DNA from: CAYRVX01 sp964642165
GTDB lineage: Bacteria; Planctomycetota; Phycisphaerae; SM23-33
DNA length: 64,000 nucleotides
Reading direction: 5' to 3'
Assembly: GCA_964642165.1 (NCBI GenBank)
Contig: CAZXOC010000003.1
Location: 1 to 64,000, forward strand
Notes under the pieces: model-generated
Databases searched by the model: none
What the model was told of the DNA's origin: nothing
Seen by the model: only the letters and a program-made list of their open reading frames with translations
Position numbers and translations under genes: made by a program
Shown: positions 52,558-62,300 of the stretch, one piece after another
Numbering within the stretch: position 1 is the first letter of the stretch
Layout: every line of letters begins with the position of its first letter

Positions 52558-53646
52558 CTACGAGACGCGCGTCAGGCGGTACTTCCCGTCGCCCAGACCG
52601 ACCTTGATGCACTCGGCGACCTGGATGTACGGGTCCTTGCCGTGGATCTGCCGGAGCAAATGGCCCGTGCCGCTGCGCGTCAGCGGCGGGGTCAGCGAGC
52701 CCTCGATGAAGTCCTCCTCCCGGATGAGGTCCAGGGCGGCCGTCTCGACGGCCGTGACGTCGTCCCCCGCCACGATGCCGATGTCCGGCACGACGGACGG
52801 CGTGGTGAAGCCCCAGCAGTCGCAGAACGGCGTGACGTTCAGCAGGACGGTGACGTGCAGCACGCGCCCGGGCTCGAACGTCTCCAGGCACTCGCGGACG
52901 GTCAGCGCCATGCCGTGCTGGAAATAGCGATAGCCCCGCTGGTCGATGGTGATCGCGTCGTTGGGGCAGGCGAGCTGGCAGTGCATGCAGTACTTGCAGG
53001 CGTGGTCGAAGATGCTGATCTTGCCGTCCTTGAACGAGATGGCCTCGTTGGGGCAGTTGTCGCGGCAGAGCAGGCACCCGGTGCACTTGCTGGCGTCCCA
53101 CTGGAACGCCGCGCTCATGAGGCGGTGGATCTTCCCCCGCGTGGGGGCGTCGACGCAGCCCATGGCGATGTTCTTGATCGCCCCGCCGAAGCCGCTGTGC
53201 CCGTGGCCCTTGCCGTGGCTCAGCACGATCATCGCGTCGGCGTCGACGATGTTCCCGCCCAGGTTCACCGTCTTCATCGTGCGGTAGTTCGTCCGGCGCG
53301 GGTAGACGTACTTGTCCGCGACGCCCGCGACGGGCACCAGCGGCGCGCCGAGCACCTCCTCGGTGTAGCCGCGGTCCTTGGCGGTCGGCACGGCCCCGGG
53401 CACGTCGGTGAGGAAGGGCTTCCCGCCGGCGTCCCGGACGGCCTGCACCACGCGGGCCACCAGCAGCGGCGGGATCGTCGTGTACCCGACGTGGTAGCCC
53501 AGGTGCATCTTGATGGCCACACGCTTCTTCGCGAAGCGTTTCTTCAGGCTCCACCGCGCGAGCATCTTGTCCAGCAGCTTGGGCAGCGTGGCGTCGGCGC
53601 GAAGCTCCTTCGGCCGGGCCGAGGCGAACGTCACTCTCGCGGGCAT
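52558..53646 (-). CDS. DUF362 domain protein with two [4Fe-4S] ferredoxin sites
   Basis: A 362-residue protein with the DUF362 core (VAIKMHLGYHVGYTTIPPLL, MIVLSHGKGHGHSGFGGAIK) and an inserted ferredoxin part: CTGCLLCRDNCPNE and CKYCMHCQLACPND, so eight cluster-binding cysteines. DUF362 proteins are widespread in anaerobes with unknown chemistry. It has a strong ribosome binding site (AGAGGAG) and its own interval upstream. Redox partner not identifiable. Confidence 0.85.
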   Translation of the reverse strand: MPARVTFASARPKELRADATLPKLLDKMLARWSLKKRFAKKRVAIKMHLGYHVGYTTIPPLLVARVVQAVRDAGGKPFLTDVPGAVPTAKDRGYTEEVLGAPLVPVAGVADKYVYPRRTNYRTMKTVNLGGNIVDADAMIVLSHGKGHGHSGFGGAIKNIAMGCVDAPTRGKIHRLMSAAFQWDASKCTGCLLCRDNCPNEAISFKDGKISIFDHACKYCMHCQLACPNDAITIDQRGYRYFQHGMALTVRECLETFEPGRVLHVTVLLNVTPFCDCWGFTTPSVVPDIGIVAGDDVTAVETAALDLIREEDFIEGSLTPPLTRSGTGHLLRQIHGKDPYIQVAECIKVGLGDGKYRLTRVS

Positions 53647-53771
53647 CGGGCACTCCTCTTGAAGGGGTCGGTTGTCCGGGGTGACCTACAGTGCCAACGA
53701 TGCCCGCGCCGTGCAAGGGGAAAGGCCGCGCCCCGAGGCATGCCGCCCCGGGGCGCCACGGTCCGTCGCCG

Positions 53772-54149
53772 CTACTCCCGTGAGAGCTTCTCCGCCAGCT
53801 CGGCGATGCGGATCTCCAGACGCTTCACCTCGCGCTGGACGGCGTTGCGGTTGATGAGCATCCAGTACCAGATCTTGGTGATCGCCGCGACGATCACCGC
53901 CGTCACGAAGACCGTCGCGTAGAGGAGCATCTGCCGGTCGCCTTCCACCTGGAAGAACCGCACGGCCGCGAAGACGGCCAGGCCGCTGAACAGCAGGATG
54001 TAGATCCAGGCGACGAGGCTCATCCACCACGTCCGCCCGCGGAAGGTGCTCAGGAGCATCCCGCGGAGGGTGTCCTCGCGATCGGGGTCGTAGTCGCCGC
54101 CGTTGGCCCGGCGAAGCTCGTCTCGAAGGTCTTTCTCGAACTCGCTCAT
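53772..54149 (-). CDS. DUF6768 family membrane protein
   Basis: A 125-residue protein with a charged N-terminus (MSEFEKDLRDELRRANGGDY), two transmembrane helices (about residues 43-65 and 73-97) and a short C-terminal coiled coil (QREVKRLEIRIAELAEKLSR). DUF6768 genes usually sit immediately after a sigma factor gene, as here (25 bp), so a role in controlling that sigma factor is probable but unproven. AAGGAG precedes the ATG. Confidence 0.75.
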   Translation of the reverse strand: MSEFEKDLRDELRRANGGDYDPDREDTLRGMLLSTFRGRTWWMSLVAWIYILLFSGLAVFAAVRFFQVEGDRQMLLYATVFVTAVIVAAITKIWYWMLINRNAVQREVKRLEIRIAELAEKLSRE

Positions 54150-54174
54150 GGTCTGTCTCCTTACCTCGAGGCCC

Positions 54175-54729
54175 TCAGCCGTCGCGCGACTGCCGGGCCT
54201 GCCAGATTCGTCTCAGCTCGTTCCGCGCGGTATGCAGACGGGACTTCACCGTCCCGGCCGGGATCGACAGAATCGCCGCGATCTCCGCGACGCCGAAGCC
54301 CTCCAGGTAGCGCAGGGACAGGATGGTTCGCTGCGGGCGGGGCAGACGTCGCAGCGCGGCCTGGAGGTCCTCGGCCTGCTCGCCGGAGTCGTCGGCGTCA
54401 TCGGCCCGGGGCTCGACGGGCAGCCCCTGCTGCGAGGCCCGCCGGCGCCGGCGGTCTCGGATCCAGTTCGAGGCCTTGTTCGTGACGATGCGGAACGCCC
54501 AGCCGGCAAACCGCGCCGGGTCGTCCAGGCGACGGATGCCGCGGACGATGCTCAGCCAGGCCTCCTGGGCCACCTCCCAGGCGCCCTCCGCGTGCCCGGT
54601 CAGGCGGTAGGCGTGACGCCAGAGCCGGCGCTGCCACCGCGAGACCAGCTCGGCCAGCGCGTCGGCCTCGCCGTCCTGGCACCGCATGACGAGCAGTTCG
54701 TCGGCGAGTTGTTCCGCGGGCGTTTTCAT
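54175..54729 (-). CDS. ECF-type RNA polymerase sigma factor
   Basis: A 184-residue sigma factor: region 2 (RLWRHAYRLTGHAEGAWEVA, SIVRGIRRLDDPARFAGWAF) and region 4 (LPRPQRTILSLRYLEGFGVA, EIAAILSIPAGTVKSRLHTA). The ATG at 54729 fits the family N-terminus; upstream in-frame sequence is not conserved-looking. Linked to a DUF6768 membrane protein. It is divergent from the secreted glycosidase-like gene, a possible target. Confidence 0.85.
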   Translation of the reverse strand: MKTPAEQLADELLVMRCQDGEADALAELVSRWQRRLWRHAYRLTGHAEGAWEVAQEAWLSIVRGIRRLDDPARFAGWAFRIVTNKASNWIRDRRRRRASQQGLPVEPRADDADDSGEQAEDLQAALRRLPRPQRTILSLRYLEGFGVAEIAAILSIPAGTVKSRLHTARNELRRIWQARQSRDG

Positions 54730-54796
54730 CGTTCCAGGATGCCAGTCCGTTCCGGGGGGTCGGCGGTTCAGCCATTTTCGGCGAAATCCGCCCGGC

Positions 54797-54825
54797 TTGC
54801 ATCCGGCGGGGGGCGCTCGCATAAT
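54797..54825 (+). promoter_or_regulatory. Promoter of the 1346-residue secreted protein
   Basis: TTGCAT (54797-54802) and CATAAT (54820-54825) with a 17-bp spacer. Transcription would begin near 54832, 39 nt before the ATG. Confidence 0.5.
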
Positions 54826-54870
54826 CGCCCGCGCACCCGCAATCGGCTTCGGGTCAAGAGGAAGGGCGTT

Positions 54871-57800
54871 ATGTCACACGTGCGGTTATCCCATGCAGCG
54901 GCATTTGCGGCGGCGATCGGCCTCGCCGCGCGGGTCCCCGGCCCGGCGGCGGGCGCGGACGTCAAGCCGCGGATCCCCATCGGCGAGTTCACGGCCCGGC
55001 GGCTGGCCAAGGCGCCGACCGTCGACGGGCGCATCGCACCCGGCGAATGGGACGAGGCGCTGATGACGTCGGGCCTGGTCACGCCCTTCGGCCACCGGAT
55101 GCACGAGGCCGAGACCACCTTCGCCTTCGGCTTCGACGACGAGCGGTTCTACTTCCTGGCCGACTGCACGCGCGGCAACCGCGAGTGGAAGCTCCACAAG
55201 AGCGCCCGCGAGAACGACGCCTACAACTTCGGCGACCCGTCCATCGAGGTCTGGGTCAGCCCGCCGACGCCCGTGGCGGAGACGTACCAGAGCATCATCA
55301 ACACGTTCCCCGCCGTCATGGACATCCGGTTCATTCCCAGCCGCGGCTACTCGGCGATGGGCTGGACCGGCCGATGGAAGCTCGGTGTGACGGAGAGCGA
55401 CACGCGGTACGCCATCGAGGCGTCGATCCCGATCCGGGACTTCGGCTTCGACCGGGTTCGCGACGGCGACGTCTGGCGGCTGCTGCTGTGCCGCACCTCG
55501 CCGGGCACGAAGCCGCGCGCCCAGGCGTCGTGGTCGATCACGCAGGGCTTCAGCGAGATTGTCCAGCACCCGAAGGTGCACCTGCGGGACGACGCCCCGC
55601 TGCTCCAGCTCCACGGCGCGATCTCCATCTTCACGGGGACGTTCGACTTCCCGATGGCCGTCGCCGCGCCGCGCGGCAAGCCCGCCAAGGTCAACGTGAC
55701 CCTGCGCATCCAGGCGGGGGCGCTGCCGGGCGCCGGCGACGAGGTCCTCCGCAAGTCCTGCTCGCTGAAGGCGGGCGAGCGGAAGACGTTCCGCTTGGCC
55801 GGCGACGTGACGGCGCGGAAGCGGGGGGTCTTCACGATCGCGGCCGCCACGGCCGGCGGGGAGGAGTTCTTCCGCCAGTCCTGGCCGTTCGAGGTCAACG
55901 GCTTCGTGCACCGCAAGCCCGTGCGGCCGCCGCAAGCCCCCGAGCCCGAGCCGCTGGCCCTCCGCGTCCAGTACGGCCCGGAGAGCAACGTCCTGCTGGC
56001 GAAGGCGGACATCCTGGACCTGCCCGGCCGGGAGCGGGCCGCCTCGGCCGTCCTGCGCGTCCTCGACGCGACGTCCCGGAAGGTGATCCAGGAGGCGCCG
56101 ATGCCCGCCTTTCGGAACTGGCATGCCAGCGGGCACCTGGTCCTGAAGAAGCTGCGCGTGCCGGTGCTGAACGCCCCGGCCGTCGACCGGGCCGAGCGCT
56201 ACAACGCGACGCTGCCCGAGGAGAACCGGCGGCGCGCGAAGAAGGGCCAGCCGCCGCTGAAGCCGCGGCCCGTCCCGGCGCCCCGGCCGCTGCCCGTCCT
56301 CGTCGAGGTCGCCGTCCGGGACGCCGACGGGAAGACCCTCCGGACCGCGTCGAAGCCGGTGGACCTGCTGCGCTACCGCTTCGAATGGTCGGACAACGAC
56401 GCGGGCATCACCGACGAGGTCATCCCGCCGTGGACGCCCGTGACCTACGAGCCCCCCGGCACCGTCGGCGTGTGGAACCGCCGGATGCGCGTCAACGGCC
56501 TGGGGCTGCTGGAGGCGATCGACAACGGCGGCGCGAGCCAGGTCGAGCGGATGCGCCTCGTGGCGGTCGCCGGGGGCAAGGCGGTCGAGATCCAGCCGTC
56601 TGGCCCGTCGCTCGTCCGCCAGGTGGGCAATGCCGTGACGCTCGCCGGGACGGGTCACGGCGCCGGGCTGAGGCTCTCGGCCCGGACGCGGTTCGAGTTC
56701 GACGGCTTCGCCCTGAGCGAACTGACGATCGCCCCGGCCAACGGCGCGGGGAAGGCCCAGGTGGAGGGGCTCTACCTGGAGGTCGTCCTGCCGGAGTCGG
56801 AGGCGACGCACTTCTGCACGACGGCGGGCGGCTGGGCGGCCGTCCACGACGAAACGCCCAAGTACTGGTCCAGCCGGCAGACCGGCTCGGGGCTGCTCAT
56901 CGGCGACTTCGTGCCGTACGTCTGGCTGACCAACTCGGACCGGGCCCTCGCGTGGTTCGCGGACAGCGACCGAGGCTGGATCACCGACGACGACCGCTCG
57001 CACCCCACGCAGGAGATCGTCCGCGCCGGCGGCAAGGTCACGCTGCGCGTGCACTTCATCGAGCGTCCGGCCGAGCTGCGGCGCCCGACGACGCTCACCT
57101 ACGGCTACCAGACGTTCCCATCCCGCCCGCTGCCGCCGGGGTGGCGGTCGGTCGTCTGCTCGTCGGGGCGATCCAGGTACCTGCCCAGCGGGCGGCACAC
57201 GTACTTCTGGTTCGACAGCCAGGCCGACTGGGCGGTCCTCTGGCCGTACTACTGCTCGCCGTACCCCTGGAGCATGGACAAGAGCCGCCAGGCCTTCTCG
57301 CGCTTCCCGCCGGAGACGACTCACCGCCCGATGGTCGGCTCGATCGCCCACGCCGTCGCCCGCTACCGCGACTACGCCGGCCACGAGTTCCCCGGCTACG
57401 TCGTCGACTGGGGCGCGACCCCGGGCGACCGGTCCAACGGCAACTGCACCCAGGGCCGCGGACCGAACGACTTCCGCGTCTGGCACTACCGGCAGTGGGT
57501 CCGCGAGGCGGGCTTCCGCGGGCTCTACATCGACGAGAACTACCTCTCCGCGGAGACCAACTCCCTGACCGGCGGGGCGTACCTCCGGCCGGACGGGCGG
57601 GTCCAGCGCGGCTACTCCTACCTCGGCCTGCGCGAGTACTACAAGCGGATGAAGGTGATGTTCCACCGCCACCGCGTGCCGGCGCCGAACCTGTGGATGC
57701 ACGTCTCGTCGGGCGCGGCCTACCACGCCTGGCTGGGCGACGTCTTCTTCGAGGGCGAGAACGTCGAGCCGACGGACCTGGCGCAGGACTACCTGGCGGT

Positions 57801-58911
57801 CCTTCCGGCGGCGCGAATGCGGGCGATCGGCTCGGCGCGGTGCGCCGGCGGCGTGATGACCATGATGTGCCAGTCGCAGCGCCACCGCACCGTCCACGAG
57901 CCGAAGCACACCCACCAGTTCGTCGGCTGGGTCATGGCCCACGACATCCTGCCCGAGCAGGTGCGGTTCTACGAGGTCCTCGCGCAGGAGGGGCGGCTCT
58001 ACGAGGACGACGTGGAGTTCGTCGGCTACTGGAGGCCGGACTGCCCGGCCCGGACGGAGACGCCCGAGTGCCTCGTCTCCGTGCACAAGACGCCGCATCG
58101 GGCCTTGCTGTGGGTCGTCAACACGGCACGCAGGGACCAGACGGCGCACGTGAAGCTGGACTTCGCGAAGCTCGGCCTGAAGCCAGGCGGCACGGTCGCC
58201 CTGAACGCCGAGACGGGCGAGAGGCTCCCCCTCGAGGGCGACGCGCTTCGCGCGGCCGTGCGGAAGCGCGACTTCGCGGCCGTGCATCTGATCGAGCGGC
58301 GCCGGCTGAAGGCGGGCGAGAGCTTCCTCGCCACGTTCGACCACAACAGCAACGAGGCCGACGAGGCATTCGGCTCGGGCGTGTTCCAGGCGGCGGGGCG
58401 CGGGGCGAGCCGGCTCGTCCGCGTCGGCGGCCTGCGCGGCGCGGCGCTGGCGGCGGGCTTTGCGTTCTCCCCGCACCTGAGCCTCGCCGACGACGAGGGG
58501 AGCCTGAGCTTCCACGCCAAGCTGCCCGCCGAGGCGAGGGGCACGATCCTCGACGCCGGGCGCGTGCGGATCGAGATCAAGGGCGGGCGGCCGCGACAGA
58601 TCGTCCTGACCGCCAACCTCACCCCCGCGAAGCGCGACCGCCGCGGGCGGCTCGTCGTCGGCAGGGACAAGGCGTTCGTCCGGACGGTGGCCGCCGGCGC
58701 CCCGCCCGCGGGATGGCGCCGATTCCGGCTCGACTGGAAGGATGCCAAGCTGCGCCTCCGGATCGACGGAGCGGACGCCGCGAGCTGTGACTTCAAGGGC
58801 TTCGGCATCGGGCGGCCGCTCGGCAGGGACGTGACCGCCGTGCCGCCGTTCGTCTTCGAGCGCGGCGCGGAGGCCTGCGACGAGATCCGCTGCCGCCGGG
58901 ACGCCGAATAG
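54871..58911 (+). CDS. Very large secreted CBM9-like/glycoside hydrolase-like protein
   Basis: A 1346-residue protein with a signal peptide. Residues about 40-250 resemble a family 9 carbohydrate-binding domain (APTVDGRIAPGEWDEA, FAFGFDDERFYFLADCTRGN). A central part resembles DUF6067-type glycoside-hydrolase proteins (NGLGLLEAIDNGGASQVERM, TYGYQTFPSRPLPPGW) with a TIM-barrel-like stretch (DWGATPGDRSNGNCTQGRGP, GLYIDENYLS). The C-terminal 180 residues are beta-rich. Catalytic residues cannot be assigned without alignment. Start at 54871 with AAGAGGAAGGG upstream. Confidence 0.7.
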   Translation: MSHVRLSHAAAFAAAIGLAARVPGPAAGADVKPRIPIGEFTARRLAKAPTVDGRIAPGEWDEALMTSGLVTPFGHRMHEAETTFAFGFDDERFYFLADCTRGNREWKLHKSARENDAYNFGDPSIEVWVSPPTPVAETYQSIINTFPAVMDIRFIPSRGYSAMGWTGRWKLGVTESDTRYAIEASIPIRDFGFDRVRDGDVWRLLLCRTSPGTKPRAQASWSITQGFSEIVQHPKVHLRDDAPLLQLHGAISIFTGTFDFPMAVAAPRGKPAKVNVTLRIQAGALPGAGDEVLRKSCSLKAGERKTFRLAGDVTARKRGVFTIAAATAGGEEFFRQSWPFEVNGFVHRKPVRPPQAPEPEPLALRVQYGPESNVLLAKADILDLPGRERAASAVLRVLDATSRKVIQEAPMPAFRNWHASGHLVLKKLRVPVLNAPAVDRAERYNATLPEENRRRAKKGQPPLKPRPVPAPRPLPVLVEVAVRDADGKTLRTASKPVDLLRYRFEWSDNDAGITDEVIPPWTPVTYEPPGTVGVWNRRMRVNGLGLLEAIDNGGASQVERMRLVAVAGGKAVEIQPSGPSLVRQVGNAVTLAGTGHGAGLRLSARTRFEFDGFALSELTIAPANGAGKAQVEGLYLEVVLPESEATHFCTTAGGWAAVHDETPKYWSSRQTGSGLLIGDFVPYVWLTNSDRALAWFADSDRGWITDDDRSHPTQEIVRAGGKVTLRVHFIERPAELRRPTTLTYGYQTFPSRPLPPGWRSVVCSSGRSRYLPSGRHTYFWFDSQADWAVLWPYYCSPYPWSMDKSRQAFSRFPPETTHRPMVGSIAHAVARYRDYAGHEFPGYVVDWGATPGDRSNGNCTQGRGPNDFRVWHYRQWVREAGFRGLYIDENYLSAETNSLTGGAYLRPDGRVQRGYSYLGLREYYKRMKVMFHRHRVPAPNLWMHVSSGAAYHAWLGDVFFEGENVEPTDLAQDYLAVLPAARMRAIGSARCAGGVMTMMCQSQRHRTVHEPKHTHQFVGWVMAHDILPEQVRFYEVLAQEGRLYEDDVEFVGYWRPDCPARTETPECLVSVHKTPHRALLWVVNTARRDQTAHVKLDFAKLGLKPGGTVALNAETGERLPLEGDALRAAVRKRDFAAVHLIERRRLKAGESFLATFDHNSNEADEAFGSGVFQAAGRGASRLVRVGGLRGAALAAGFAFSPHLSLADDEGSLSFHAKLPAEARGTILDAGRVRIEIKGGRPRQIVLTANLTPAKRDRRGRLVVGRDKAFVRTVAAGAPPAGWRRFRLDWKDAKLRLRIDGADAASCDFKGFGIGRPLGRDVTAVPPFVFERGAEACDEIRCRRDAE

Positions 58912-58950
58912 ACGGCGCGCCGTCGTGGCGCTTCGGGAAGGAGACTCCGG

Positions 58951-59364
58951 ATGGAAGACGTGGCACGCGTGAGGAAGCACTTCGAGACCGACGCCCTGGC
59001 GAAGCTGCTGGGCATGGAGCTGCTGGACGTCGCGCCCGGCCGCGCGACGGTCCGCATGGAGGTCCGGCCGGAACACCTCAACACGTTCGGCACGGCCCAC
59101 GGCGGGACGATCTTCGCCCTGGCGGACTACGCCTTCGAGGTCGCGGGCAACTCGCACGGCACGGTCGCCGTCGCGCTGAACGTCGACATCAGCTTCCTGA
59201 AGGCGGTCGGCCTGGAGACCATCACCGCCGAGGCGAAGGAGGTCTCCGCGGGCAACCGCGTCCGCCACTACGACATCACCGTGACGAACGAGGCCGGCGA
59301 GGCCGTCGCCTTCTTCCACGGCATCGTCTACCGCAAGCGCGACCAGATCGCCTGGCCGGAGTGA
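58951..59364 (+). CDS. PaaI-type hotdog thioesterase
   Basis: A 137-residue hotdog-fold protein: the conserved LNTFGTAHGGTIFALADYAF motif with the catalytic-region His-Gly-Gly, then NVDISFLKAVGLETITAEAK. PaaI-like enzymes hydrolyse acyl-CoA thioesters, classically phenylacetyl-CoA derivatives; substrate not deducible. GGAAGGAGA lies about 8 bp upstream. It follows the large secreted protein by 39 bp, perhaps in one transcript. Confidence 0.88.
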   Translation: MEDVARVRKHFETDALAKLLGMELLDVAPGRATVRMEVRPEHLNTFGTAHGGTIFALADYAFEVAGNSHGTVAVALNVDISFLKAVGLETITAEAKEVSAGNRVRHYDITVTNEAGEAVAFFHGIVYRKRDQIAWPE

Positions 59365-59392
59365 CCGCCGGCGGGGGCCGGGTCGGTCGGCA

Positions 59393-62300
59393 TCACGGGC
59401 CTTCGGGCGGGGCTGCGGGTCGGGCCGGCGGGCCCGACGGGAACGCCACGCGCACCTTCTCGCCGGCGGGGCGCCCGGTCGGGTTGGGGACCTCGAGCTC
59501 CACGGGCACGCGCCCAGTCTTGGCGTCCACCGTCGCCGAGACGCGGAGCACCTTGCCGCGAGCCGCCGGCCCCCGCCCCTCGAAGAGGACCAGGACGACC
59601 TGCCCGGGCTTGCAGTTCATGGCCCACGTGATGGGCAGGTGAGCCTGGACGCGAAGGGGGTCGTTGCCGGCCTTGACGATGCGGACGACGGGCGTCAGGG
59701 CCCGGACGGCCTCGCCGACGGAGACGAGCACGCGCTCCACGCGCCCGTCGATCGGGCTGGTCAGGCGCGTCGCCTCGAGGCGGATCTCCGCCTCGCGGGC
59801 GCGGTGACGGCTGGCCAGGAGGTTGGCCTTGGCCAGCTCGATCTCGAGCTGGGCTGCCACGACGACGGCCTCGGCCTTCGCCACGTCGGCCGCCGAGACC
59901 GCGGCCCTGTCGGCAAGCATCTGGACCCGCTTCAGCTCGGCGCGCGCGGCCTCAGATTTCCTGTCGGCGGCCTGAAGGTGGATGGTGTTCTTGGCGTCGG
60001 CCATCAGGCGCGCCAGCTCCTCCCGCTGGGCTGCGTCGTCCAGGCGGACCAGCACCTGCCTCGCCTTGACGACGCTGCCCTCCCGCACGAGCACCGCGGC
60101 GACGCGACCGTCGCAGAGGAACGACAGGCTGCGCGAGTGGCCCGGCGGCAGGGCGGTGAGGGCCTCGAACCACTGCGTGCTCCAGGCGGCGACGGCCCGC
60201 CGCCGAAGGTCGCTCAACGTGGAGACGATCACCGCGCCGTTGTTGATGGCGTAGACCGGCACGTCGCCGCCTTCCTTGCCCGACCCCGCGCCGTGGGCGT
60301 GCCGGAGGATCGTCTCGATGAGCTTGCCGGCGGGAAGGTTCCGGGCCCGAAAGGTCACACGCGTGTCGGGCCGGATACCCAGGGGCTCCAGGGCGCCCCA
60401 GACGACCTGAACGGTCACGCCGGCGTACTTGCCCACGCCTTCCAGGGCGGTCTTCAGCGGGATGTCGTCCAGGACCAGCTTGTCCGCCTTGGCATCGAGC
60501 TTCAGGCGGGTCACGGCGTCCGCCTTCGTTTTCGGAAGGGCCGTCAGCCTAACCCGGCTGCCCGGGCGGACGACCGGCGCGCGGGCGGTGCGCGGCCAGA
60601 CGTCCGAGACGAACGGGGCGCTGTCGCGCTGCCCGGCGCCGGCTCCTGAGGCCGCCACCTCGCTCCGCGTGGAGACGGTCAGCACGCCGTCCTCGACGGT
60701 GTACACCGGCTGGTCGCGTTCGTTCTTGATGTCTGCGCTGACGTACCGCAGGATCAATTCCAGCGCCTGCCGGACCGTCACCTTCCGCACGTCCACGGTG
60801 ACCGGGGTGTCCGGGTCGCCGCCGGCAGCGACCAGCGCACGCCAGTTCACGTGGATATTGGCGTCCGAATACTCGCGCAGGAACTGGAGGACGTCCTTCA
60901 GCGGGATGTCCGCGAAGCTCAGGCGGGGGATCTCCCGCGTGAGCTTCTTGCGGAGGGCGGCGTCGACCTGATGCCCCTTCCCCGGCCGGGCCGGGACTTC
61001 CCGGCCGACCCACGCTCGCTCGGGTGAGAGGTCAGACCGTGTGGATACGACGACCACGCCGTCCTCGATCGCATACCCCAGCCGGGCGTGCTTGTCCTTG
61101 ATGCCGGTGCTGACGTCGCGCAGGACCAGCTCCAGCGCCCGCCGGACCGTGACCTTCCGCACGTCCACGGTGACCGGGGTGGCCGGGTCGACGCCGGCGG
61201 CGACGAGGGTCCGCCAGCGGACGTGGAGATTCGTGTCGGAGTACTCGCGCAGGAACTGGAAGACGTCCTTCAGCTCGATGTCCGCGAAGCTGAGCCTCTC
61301 GATCTCCTTGTCGAGCTTTGCGCGTGCGACGGCGTCGGGATCGGTCTTGCCCCCGCTCGGGGCCTTCGGCGTCGATGCCGTCTTGCCGCGCTTGGGCCTG
61401 GCCGCCGCCGGCTTGCCCCCGCCGGACCGACCGCCCTGGGCATTCGTCAGCGTCACCAGCCCCAAGCCGCCCAACAGCACGATCCCCACCGCCGACCAGC
61501 GGCGCCGCTTCTGTCCGAACTGCGCGATCATCCGGATTCTCCTTCGCATCTGGTGGGTGTCTTCCGCCACCCCGACCACCCCTGCCAGGCGGGCTGGCCG
61601 GGCCAGCGACTCCAGCATCTTCAGCATCGTTCGACCGTAGCCCCGGGCATCCCGCCCGCGCGTCCGTGCCAGGACCGTCTCGTCGCAAGCCAGCTCCCGG
61701 TCGCTCCGCATTCGCCGCAGCGCCAGCCAGACCAGCGGGTTGAACCAGTGCAGCAGCGCCAGCATCGTCGCCACGTAGTCCACCGGCACGTCCCGGCGCT
61801 TCAGGTGGGCCAGCTCGTGACGGAGAACGTGCCGCAACTCCTCAGTGCCCAGCGCGTCGGCCAAGCCCGCCGGCAGCAGCAGCCTGCGCCGCAGCAGGCC
61901 GAACAGGGCCGGAATCTCCACCGCCGTGGTCTCCAGGGCAGTCACGTGCCCCCGGACGCCCATCGCCGCCCTGCATTCCTCCAGCAGCTTGATCACCTCC
62001 GGCCGCGCGGGCGACGAGTGCCGACGCAGCCTCCGGTGGAAGCGTGCATTGGTGAGGATCAGCCGACCCAGCAGCACCGCCGCCCCGCCGGCCCACGCCA
62101 GGACCAGCAGCTCCAGCAGCGGCGCCGTCCAGGGCCGGGCTTCGCGCCCCGGCCGCGCCGGGACGGGACGGGCTCGCGGCGGGCTCGCGGCGGGTGAGGG
62201 CGCGCTATACGTTGGGGCGGCCGCCGCGCGAGGCGGCGGCAGCGGCTCCCGCGCCGCCGGCGGCTCGGGCGCCGCGGGGGACGCCAGCGCCGCCTCGGCC

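Noticed and set aside
54886..59319. A 1477-codon open frame opposite the large secreted protein
   Set aside because: Shadow frame: it mirrors the codon structure of the plus-strand gene, has no domain and no ribosome binding site.
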